From Candidatus Omnitrophota bacterium (GTDB taxonomy: Bacteria; Omnitrophota; Gorgyraeia; Pluralincolimonadales; Pluralincolimonadaceae), in contig JAQTVK010000012.1 in NCBI GenBank assembly GCA_028706795.1, positions 1 to 12,148 of the forward strand: 12,148 nucleotides of DNA, given 5' to 3'. The translations under genes were made by a program, and so were the position numbers. Shown here in pieces: positions 6,730 through 12,148 of the stretch. How positions within the stretch are numbered: position 1 is the first letter of the stretch; each line of letters begins with the position of its first letter. Under the pieces are notes generated by a model. The model saw nothing but the letters and a program-made list of their open reading frames with translations, was not told where the DNA came from and ran no database searches.

Positions 6730-6757
6730 TTGATTTTGCCTGTGGCCGTGGTATAAT
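6730..6757 (+). promoter_or_regulatory. Extended -10 promoter of the 6S-like RNA
   Basis: The -35-like TTGATT (6730-6735) is followed by 16 bases and a perfect -10 TATAAT (6752-6757), preceded by TGG so that TGnTATAAT (6749-6757) forms an extended -10. Transcription should begin near G6764. Confidence 0.65.
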
Positions 6758-6763
6758 TGTATT

Positions 6764-6957
6764 GCAAAAAGAAGATATCTACCCTATATGTGTTAGGGTT
6801 GGCGCGATGATCAGCAAAGACGTATAGGGGGTTTGGAGTTCTGATACCTCTTGAGATATCAGACAGAACCCCACCTTGAATAAAGGATCAAGCGGCCAGG
6901 CCTGCACGGTAGGGTGGAGGACTTATTCACGGTCTAGGGTAAACCTAGGCCTTTTTT
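6764..6957 (+). ncRNA. ssrS: 6S-like RNA (probable ssrS)
   Basis: A gene-free stretch with its own promoter and terminator would give an RNA of about 190 bases, the usual 6S size. Folding by hand gives the 6S layout. A long closing stem with small bulges pairs 6779-6803 (CTACCCTAT, GTG, TTGGC) with 6895-6917 (GCCAGG, CAC, GGTAGGGTGG). A central bubble (6804-6827 and 6873-6894) has a small CTTGA/TCAAG hairpin on its 3' side. An apical arm pairs GGGGTT (6828-6833) with AACCCC (6867-6872) and TCTGATA (6840-6846) with TATCAGA (6857-6863). The 3' bubble, CACCTTGAATAAAGG then TCAAG and later GCCTGC, resembles the same place in E. coli 6S as I recall it. 6S RNA mimics an open promoter and binds sigma70-RNA polymerase. 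No covariance search was run. Confidence 0.72.
6931..6957 (+). terminator. Intrinsic terminator of the 6S-like RNA
   Basis: GGTCTAGG (6931-6938) pairs with CCTAGGCC (6944-6951) through 8 bp including one G-U, around a GTAAA loop, and is followed directly by six Ts (6952-6957). polX starts 16 bases after it, so any polX transcript would come from readthrough or from a promoter I cannot identify. Confidence 0.85.
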
Positions 6958-6973
6958 ATGGGATGGTCCCGGT

Positions 6974-8689
6974 ATGAGAAATTTCGAGATAGCGGCTATG
7001 TTCAATGAAATGGCGGAGTTGCTCGAGACGAAGGACGAGAACCCGTTCAAGATAAGGGCATACAGGAAGGCCGCCCAGAGCTTAGAAAGCCTGACCAAGG
7101 ACATCGAGGATATCGCGAAGCAAGGCACCCTGCAGGAGATACCGGGTATAGGCAGGGAGCTTGCCGCGAAGATCGAGGAGATAATATCGACAGGTAAACT
7201 TAAAGCTTATGAAAAACTTAAAAAAAGCATACCCGCCGCCATCCCGGATATGGTGGAGATCCCTGGCGTCGGCCCTAACACCGCGAAACTCCTTTACAAT
7301 AAGTTCAAGCTAAAGTCCGTCGGCCAGCTCGAAAAACTCGCCAAAGGCCACAAGATCTGCAATCTCCCGAATATAAAAGAAAAGACCGAAGAGAACATCC
7401 TTCGCGGCATAGAATTATTGAAAAGATCAAAAGAGCGGATGCCGCTGGGAGAGGCGCTGCCGATCGCGATAGAGATGACCGGCCGGCTCAGGTCCGCGCC
7501 GGGCGTCGAGAGGATCAATTACGCCGGTTCTGTCCGCAGGATGAAAGAGACTGTGCACGATATCGATATATTGATAACCTCAAGTAAGCCCAAGCCTATA
7601 ATGGATGCCTTCGTCGCCCTCCCGCGGGTCAGGGACATATTGGCGCACGGCGCGACAAAATCAAGCGTCCTCCTTAAAGAGGGGATACAGGTCGATCTCA
7701 GGATCGTCGAGCCGGAGTCTTACGGAGCCGCGCTCCTTTATTTTACCGGTTCTAAACAGCACAATATACACCTGCGCGGCATAGCCAACGATATGGGCTA
7801 CAAGATAAACGAGTACGGCGTTTTCAACGGGAAGACCGGGAAGAGAGCCGCGGGCGAAGAAGAGGAAAGTATATACAAATTTCTTAAGCTCTCATATATA
7901 CCTCCCGAACTGAGGGAAGATGCCGGCGAGATAGAGGCCGCGGCAAAGGGCGGCCTTCCGGATCTCGTGGAGTTAAAGGATATCCGCGGCGATCTCCATG
8001 TGCACAGCGAATGGAGCGACGGCGCGCACAGCATAAAGGAATTAGCCGCGGCCGCAGGGAAAAGAGGTTATGAATATATCGCGGTTACCGACCACAGCGA
8101 ATCCCTGAAGGTCGCCGGCGGACTGAGCGGCGTCGAGCTTAAGGAGAAGATAAAAGAGATCCGCGATATCAACAGGAAGATCAAAGGCTTGACCGTGCTT
8201 GCCGGGATCGAGCTCGACATACTCTCCGACGGGAGCCTCGATATCGACGAAGCGCTGCTTCCGGAACTTGATATCGTAGTGGCCGCCATCCACTCGGGCT
8301 TCAAGCAGGGGAAAGAAAAATTGACCAGGCGCATAATAAGCGCCATGAAGAATAAGCATGTCAATGTGATCGCCCATCCCACAAGCAGGCTGATGGGTTC
8401 CAGGGACGCTTATGAGCTTGATTTTGAGGAGATATTCAAGGTTGCCAGGGAGACGAATACGGCGCTCGAGATAAACGCTTATCCGGACAGGCTTGATCTG
8501 AACGATATAAACGCCAGGAGGGCGAAGGAAACCGGTGTCGCGGTGGCTATCGGCAGCGACACCCATGTGATAGGCCAGCTCGGGAACATGGCGTTCGGCG
8601 TCGCGGTGGCGCGGAGGGGCTGGCTGGAAAAAAAAGACGTCCTGAATACGCTCGCCCTGGACAAACTGCTCAAGAAAATAAAAAAATAG
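6974..8689 (+). CDS. polX: Family X DNA polymerase with PHP exonuclease domain
   Basis: A 571-residue bacterial/archaeal PolX with the normal layout. Two helix-hairpin-helix motifs come first (IPGIG at 56-60, IPGVG at 96-100). The nucleotidyltransferase core has GSVRRMKE at 185-192, then Asp196, Asp198 and Asp241. The C-terminal PHP domain covers about 337-571. All nine usual PHP metal ligands are visible: His342, His344, Asp349, His374, Glu413, His440, His468, Asp529 and His531. Such enzymes fill short gaps in base-excision repair, and the PHP domain gives 3'-5' exonuclease and, in some cases, AP-endonuclease activity. ATG 6974 has only a weak GGATGG upstream. The next gene starts 11 bases after the stop with a good ribosome-binding site. 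Confidence 0.96.
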   Translation: MRNFEIAAMFNEMAELLETKDENPFKIRAYRKAAQSLESLTKDIEDIAKQGTLQEIPGIGRELAAKIEEIISTGKLKAYEKLKKSIPAAIPDMVEIPGVGPNTAKLLYNKFKLKSVGQLEKLAKGHKICNLPNIKEKTEENILRGIELLKRSKERMPLGEALPIAIEMTGRLRSAPGVERINYAGSVRRMKETVHDIDILITSSKPKPIMDAFVALPRVRDILAHGATKSSVLLKEGIQVDLRIVEPESYGAALLYFTGSKQHNIHLRGIANDMGYKINEYGVFNGKTGKRAAGEEEESIYKFLKLSYIPPELREDAGEIEAAAKGGLPDLVELKDIRGDLHVHSEWSDGAHSIKELAAAAGKRGYEYIAVTDHSESLKVAGGLSGVELKEKIKEIRDINRKIKGLTVLAGIELDILSDGSLDIDEALLPELDIVVAAIHSGFKQGKEKLTRRIISAMKNKHVNVIAHPTSRLMGSRDAYELDFEEIFKVARETNTALEINAYPDRLDLNDINARRAKETGVAVAIGSDTHVIGQLGNMAFGVAVARRGWLEKKDVLNTLALDKLLKKIKK

Positions 8690-8700
8690 AAGGAGTTTAA

Positions 8701-9483
8701 ATGCGGATCACCAAGGAGAAGGTCTATTTCCATGTTCCTTACAGGATACTTTTAGACAACCTCGACTGGATAGCGCAGATCGGGGTGAATTGCGAAATAT
8801 ACGCCAACGGCGAAGCCCTGGATAACCATACCGCAGATGAGATAGACAGGATAAACGACCTCTTTAAAAGCCGCGGGATAAAGAAAATATTACACGGCCC
8901 GTTCCTCGACCTTAATCCCGGCAGCATGGATTCCAAGATAAGGGACCTGACATATGAACGTTTTATATCGGCCCTTGATTTTTGCGAGAAACTGGAGACC
9001 AACCACATCGTATTGCATACCGGCCTCGATCCCATCTTCTACAAGGGCGCCTCGCGCCTCTTCCTCGACCTCAGTATCCCTGTCTGGAAGGAGGCGGTCA
9101 AAGCGGCGGAATCAAGGAATATAACCATCGCCATAGAAAATTCCATAGACCCGAATCCGGAGGTGGTCGTGGGGCTGCTGAAAGGACTCAACTCGCCGTC
9201 TGTTGAGGCGTGCTTTGACGCCGGACATTATTACGCGTTCGGCAAGATGTCCCCGTTCGACGCCTTAAAATGGTATCCGGACGGGTCGATAGGCGAATTG
9301 CATCTTTCCGACAACAAGGGCGATTTCGATACCCACCTGCCGCTCGGGGACGGCGACCTGGATTTCAAGGGGTTGCTTATCGAGGCCTGGAGGAAGGGGA
9401 GGGAGCCCATCATAACTTCCGAGCCACATTGCAAGGAACATATCGAAAGGAACCTCAAATACCTGCTTGCGCTGGGCCTTTAA
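8701..9483 (+). CDS. TIM-barrel metalloenzyme, endonuclease IV / xylose isomerase-like superfamily
   Basis: A 260-residue AP_endonuc_2-type barrel. Database labels would probably say sugar phosphate isomerase/epimerase. Candidate metal ligands occur in the order and approximate spacing of the nine in E. coli endonuclease IV: His65 (LHGPF), His106 (LHTG), Glu146 (IAIENS), Asp173 and His176 (CFDAGH), His201 (LHLSDNK), Asp210 and His212 (FDTHLPLGDG) and Glu241 (ITSEPH). Sugar isomerases of this fold usually need only the Glu-Asp-His-Glu subset. The typical EndoIV N-terminal signature is absent, so the reaction is unsettled. It is 11 bases after polX, with AAGGAG (8691-8696) before ATG 8701, which suggests one operon and a possible DNA repair role. 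Confidence 0.8.
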   Translation: MRITKEKVYFHVPYRILLDNLDWIAQIGVNCEIYANGEALDNHTADEIDRINDLFKSRGIKKILHGPFLDLNPGSMDSKIRDLTYERFISALDFCEKLETNHIVLHTGLDPIFYKGASRLFLDLSIPVWKEAVKAAESRNITIAIENSIDPNPEVVVGLLKGLNSPSVEACFDAGHYYAFGKMSPFDALKWYPDGSIGELHLSDNKGDFDTHLPLGDGDLDFKGLLIEAWRKGREPIITSEPHCKEHIERNLKYLLALGL

Positions 9484-9507
9484 GGTTTAGCCTTTTAAAG
9501 AACGGTA

Positions 9508-9516
9508 TGTTATAAT
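9508..9516 (+). promoter_or_regulatory. Extended -10 promoter before the flavin reductase gene
   Basis: TGTTATAAT (9508-9516) is an extended -10 with a perfect TATAAT at 9511-9516. No convincing -35 is seen. The start would fall near 9523, leaving a leader of about 13 bases that begins at or just before the GGAGG at 9524-9528. Confidence 0.55.
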
Positions 9517-9535
9517 AAAAAACGGAGGGACGAAA

Positions 9536-10093
9536 ATGGCTAAAAAAGAGATCAAGGGCGATGTCGCGCTCTTCCCGCTGCCGGTCGTCCTTGTGACCTG
9601 TGTCGGCAAGGATGGCAAGCCGAATATCATAACTTTGGCGTGGGCCGGCGTCGTCTGCTCGGAACCGCCTATGGTCTCCATCTCGATAAGGCCGCACCGC
9701 CACTCCCACCCCCTGATAAAGGAGACAAGGGAATTTACGGTTAATATCCCCACCGCCGATATAATGAAAGAAACCGATATCTGCGGGACGGTATCCGGGC
9801 GGGACGCGGATAAGTTCGAACTGACGAAACTTACCCCGGAACCGGCTACTCACATCAAGTCTCCCCTCATAAAGGAGTGCCCGGTAAACCTCGAATGCAA
9901 GGTGAAGAGCACGATGCTGCTCGGGTCTCACGAGGTATTTTTGGCCGAGGTCATTGCGGTCCACATAGATGAATCGATCATGACAGGGACGGGCAGGATC
10001 GATTACGCCAAGGCTAAACCTTTCTCGTATAATTGGGGCGAATACTGGAGCATGAAAGAAAAAATAGGCCACTACGGATGTTCAAAAAAATAA
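9536..10093 (+). CDS. Flavin reductase-like FMN-binding protein
   Basis: A 185-residue protein of the flavin reductase domain family, a split beta barrel that binds FMN, usually as a dimer in the cytoplasm. Typical blocks are PLPVVLVTCVGKDGKPNIIT (residues 14-33), SEPPMVSISIRPHRHSH (42-58), FTVNIP (67-72), and the SGRDADKFELTKLT region (87-100) seen in this family. The electron donor and substrate cannot be told from sequence, since the family contains flavin reductases, flavoredoxins and proteins of unknown function. ATG 9536 follows GGAGGGA (9524-9530). Its 3' end overlaps the next gene by 16 bases. Confidence 0.88.
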   Translation: MAKKEIKGDVALFPLPVVLVTCVGKDGKPNIITLAWAGVVCSEPPMVSISIRPHRHSHPLIKETREFTVNIPTADIMKETDICGTVSGRDADKFELTKLTPEPATHIKSPLIKECPVNLECKVKSTMLLGSHEVFLAEVIAVHIDESIMTGTGRIDYAKAKPFSYNWGEYWSMKEKIGHYGCSKK

Positions 10094-10623
10094 TTTTCCG
10101 TGTTGGCGGCGATAAGATCTTTACCCTGATAGCGGTTTCTCTCTTCCTGGTTCTTTCCTCCTCCGGTCATGCCGAAGGGGAGGGGACGCCTGAAAAAGTC
10201 CTGGGACCGGAAAATGTGATGGTGACCCTTTATGCCTTGGGTGGGGCTGCGGCCGGCCAAAAGACTTACGGGGAAGAGATATATTTGTCAAAAGGCACGC
10301 CGCTCCAGGCCCTGATCACCTTGAAACAAATAGTGCTTGAAGGCAAAAAGCCTTCCCGGTCTTTTGAGATGAAGGACCAGCTCGAGGTCATAGTTTTCAG
10401 GGGTTCCTTTTTAAAATTAAGTAAGATAGCCATAAAGAAAGTAGTTTTAAAAGATTCAAGCATCGAGGTATACGCGGAGTATAAAGATCTTCCCGGCGCC
10501 GGTATCGCCTCCCAGCCCGCAGCTATAATCCCCGTTGGCCAGCTCCCGCCAGGCAAGTATACGGTTATTTTATTCGTAGATAATAAGTTACGAAAAAAAG
10601 CCGAGTTCAGCGTCTCCCGTTAA
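10078..10623 (+). CDS. Exported protein of unknown function
   Basis: I do not recognise this 181-residue protein. From ATG 10078 it has a classic signal peptide: basic N-terminus MFKKIIFR, hydrophobic core IFTLIAVSLFLVL (14-26), and a likely cleavage after SGHA (residue 32). There is no lipobox Cys. The mature part of about 150 residues is beta-rich, with a PPGKYTVILFVDN strand pair near the C-terminus that looks Ig-like or fibronectin-like. It is probably periplasmic or secreted. The open frame extends back to 10033, but starting there would bury the signal peptide, so ATG 10078 is preferred. It overlaps the flavin reductase gene by 16 bases in another frame, so the two are likely co-transcribed and coupled. 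Confidence 0.72.
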   Translation: MFKKIIFRVGGDKIFTLIAVSLFLVLSSSGHAEGEGTPEKVLGPENVMVTLYALGGAAAGQKTYGEEIYLSKGTPLQALITLKQIVLEGKKPSRSFEMKDQLEVIVFRGSFLKLSKIAIKKVVLKDSSIEVYAEYKDLPGAGIASQPAAIIPVGQLPPGKYTVILFVDNKLRKKAEFSVSR

Positions 10624-10638
10624 TTCAAGCCTAATAAT

Positions 10639-10667
10639 TTGACTTTTAAAGCTATTGATGGCATAAT
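10639..10667 (+). promoter_or_regulatory. Promoter of the PAS-GGDEF-HD-GYP gene
   Basis: The -35 is TTGACT (10639-10644), then 17 bases, then a -10 CATAAT (10662-10667). The start would be near 10674, only about 11 bases before ATG 10685. The TTGACTTTT start and a TATTGA in the spacer are shared with the promoter at 5270-5298. Confidence 0.6.
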
Positions 10668-10684
10668 TATAGTAATTTAAAAAC

Positions 10685-12148
10685 ATGGGAGGAAAAGACA
10701 TCCAGGACCAATTCTTCGATATTATTGAATTTCTTCCAGATGCAACTTTCGTCATAGACATCGACGGGAAAGTCATCGCCTGGAACAAGGCCATTGAGGA
10801 GATGACGGGTGTTCTTAAAAGTGAGATCATCGGAAAGGGCGATTACGCTTATGCCATCCCTTTTTACGGGGACAGAAGGCCTGTCCTGGTCAATCTCATC
10901 TTCAAACCCAACCGCGAGGTCGAAAGTAAATACGATTACATAAAACGTGAAGGTAACGTGGTGTACACCGAGGTCTTTTTGCCGTCCCTGGACCACGGCA
11001 AGGGGATCTTTGTCTGGGCCAAGGCCTCGCCGCTTTACGATAGGTCGGGCAATCTTACCGGTGCCATAGAATCTATCCGGGATATAACCGAACAAAAACT
11101 TGCCAAAGAGAACCTTGGGAAGCTCAATGAGGAGCTCACCAAATCCAACAGGATCTTCAAACAGCTCGCCCTCAAGGATTCGCACACCGGCCTTTACAAC
11201 CACCGTTATTTAGGCGAAGTCATCGAGGCCGAATTCTTCCGCGCCAAGAGATATGCCCACCCGCTTTCGGCGATACTTACGGACATAGACTATTTTAAGT
11301 CCATAAACGACGTCTATGGCCACCAGTTCGGGGATGTTATCCTTAAGCAATTTGCGCGGCAACTCAAGATGGCGGTCCGCCAGTATGACATAGTGGTGCG
11401 CACGGGAGGAGAAGAGTTTGTGGTATTATCGCCCGCTACCAACAGGGCAGACGCCGTGGCCCTGGCTGAAAGGATCCTCGAGACCATCAGCCTTTACGAT
11501 TTCGGGGACGAGTCGCATAAAGTAAAACTCAAGATAAGCATCGCGGTGGCGTCATATCCCGAAGACAAGATATCAAAAGGGATGGACCTCATAGACCTGG
11601 CAGACCATATATTGGCCAAGGTCAAGGAATTCGGGGGCAACAGGGCCTATTCGTCATCTGACCTGAAAAAACAAGCCAAGGATAAATCTCCCGGCGAAAC
11701 CGAAAAGACGGCGGATGTAAAGTCGCTGAAGAAGGAGTTAGAGAAGCTGACCAGGCAGGCGAACCAGGGCCTGATAGAATCGATCTTCGCCTTCGCCAAG
11801 ACCATCGAACTTAAAGACCATTATACCGGTGAGCATGTCGAGAAGACCGTGCATTACGCTACCGAGGTCGCGCGCGAGCTCGGCCTTTCAAAAGATGAAG
11901 TGGACAAGATAAGGAAGGCTTCCATTTTACACGACCTCGGCAAGATAGGCATAAGCGAGAACATCCTCCTTAAAAAAGGGAAGCTGACAAAGGAGGAATT
12001 CGACGAGATCAAGAAGCACCCCCAGATCGCGGTGGACATATTAAGGCCCATACAATCGCTGCAAGGCGTCATCCCCATGATATACTATCATCATGAGAGA
12101 TGGGACGGAGGGGGATATTTGAACGGGTTGAAGGGCGATGAGATACCC
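10685..12148 (+). CDS. PAS-GGDEF-HD-GYP cyclic di-GMP turnover protein, 3' end cut by window
   Basis: The frame is open from ATG 10685 to the window end (488 residues), so the C-terminus is missing. A PAS sensor domain covers about 8-140 (ATFVIDIDGKVIAWN; SIRDITEQK at its end). A GGDEF domain follows at about 160-322, with metal-binding Asp200 and Asp202, the active-site GGEEF at 241-245 and an intact RxxD inhibitory site at 232-235. After a short coiled coil (about 345-365), an HD-GYP domain starts, with His384, His416-Asp417 (HDLGKIG) and HHERWDGGGY at 469-478. The residue after that Tyr is Leu479, not the usual Pro. The motifs suggest that it can both make and break c-di-GMP. No membrane helix is visible. 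There is no upstream ribosome-binding site; GGGAGGA lies inside codons 1-3. Confidence 0.93.
   Translation, partial: MGGKDIQDQFFDIIEFLPDATFVIDIDGKVIAWNKAIEEMTGVLKSEIIGKGDYAYAIPFYGDRRPVLVNLIFKPNREVESKYDYIKREGNVVYTEVFLPSLDHGKGIFVWAKASPLYDRSGNLTGAIESIRDITEQKLAKENLGKLNEELTKSNRIFKQLALKDSHTGLYNHRYLGEVIEAEFFRAKRYAHPLSAILTDIDYFKSINDVYGHQFGDVILKQFARQLKMAVRQYDIVVRTGGEEFVVLSPATNRADAVALAERILETISLYDFGDESHKVKLKISIAVASYPEDKISKGMDLIDLADHILAKVKEFGGNRAYSSSDLKKQAKDKSPGETEKTADVKSLKKELEKLTRQANQGLIESIFAFAKTIELKDHYTGEHVEKTVHYATEVARELGLSKDEVDKIRKASILHDLGKIGISENILLKKGKLTKEEFDEIKKHPQIAVDILRPIQSLQGVIPMIYYHHERWDGGGYLNGLKGDEIP

Noticed and set aside
6764..6930. Riboswitch (c-di-GMP type) or signal recognition particle RNA in place of 6S
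   Set aside because: A GCAAAGACG piece recalls c-di-GMP-I riboswitches and GCCAGGCC recalls SRP RNA, but the other conserved blocks (tetraloop receptor region; GGAAGG-type loop) are missing, and the terminator follows an independent promoter.
8042..8566. 174-codon - strand open frame inside polX
   Set aside because: It runs antisense to the conserved PHP domain, whose metal ligands explain the sequence; no family features are visible.
9478..9500. Possible terminator after the barrel gene (CTTTAAGG ... CCTTTTAAAG)
   Set aside because: The stem is AT-rich with a two-base bulge and lacks a following T-run; it overlaps the stop codon and is too weak to call.
9455..10072. 205-codon - strand open frame opposite the flavin reductase gene
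   Set aside because: The + strand frame has family motifs, a promoter and a ribosome-binding site; the - strand product looks like no known protein.
1..12148. Mobile element, prophage, defence island, toxin-antitoxin pair or CRISPR array
   Set aside because: No transposase, integrase, repeat-spacer pattern, terminal repeats or toxin-like small gene pair is visible on either strand.

Overview
The window is ordinary bacterial chromosome with dense coding, mostly on the + strand. Gene content is housekeeping (aroB, rnc, polX, a 6S-like RNA), envelope and signalling (GspA/GspB pair, three PilZ proteins, a GGDEF/HD-GYP protein). Coding regions use ATA for Ile and AGG for Arg very often, TTG and GTG starts occur, and promoters are plain sigma70-like. 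This combination suggests an uncultured Gram-negative lineage such as Omnitrophota; that is an inference from gene style and recalled proteins, not proven. I see no insertion sequence, prophage, tRNA, rRNA or CRISPR array.

Layout. 1-3450 (+): end of an M50 site-2-type protease, a cold-shock protein, 3-dehydroquinate synthase (aroB), RNase III (rnc), a GNAT acetyltransferase, and a membrane-anchored coiled-coil protein. 3464-4770 (-): a two-gene operon of a GspA/ExeA-type AAA ATPase and a GspB-type membrane partner, driven by a near-consensus promoter. 4771-4905: divergent promoter region. 4906-6718 (+): three PilZ-domain proteins, the last two in a tight operon with a PlsC-type acyltransferase. 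6719-6973: a 6S-like RNA with its own extended -10 promoter and intrinsic terminator. 6974-9483 (+): polX, then a TIM-barrel protein of the endonuclease IV/xylose isomerase superfamily. 9536-10623 (+): a flavin reductase-like protein overlapping an exported protein of unknown function. 10685-end (+): a PAS-GGDEF-HD-GYP protein cut by the window edge.

How they may work together. The strongest functional theme is cyclic di-GMP: three small binding proteins and a protein that carries both a synthesis and a hydrolysis domain lie within about 7 kb, next to a GspA/GspB pair whose relatives help assemble secretins in the envelope. PolX and the TIM-barrel protein form a translationally close pair, and the latter keeps all nine residues that bind the three metals in endonuclease IV, so a DNA base-excision repair unit is possible. 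I did not find an obviously new defence or mobile system. The points most worth a second look are the 6S-like RNA, the PolX/EndoIV-like pair, the PilZ cluster, an active-site substitution in RNase III and the near-leaderless c-di-GMP gene.
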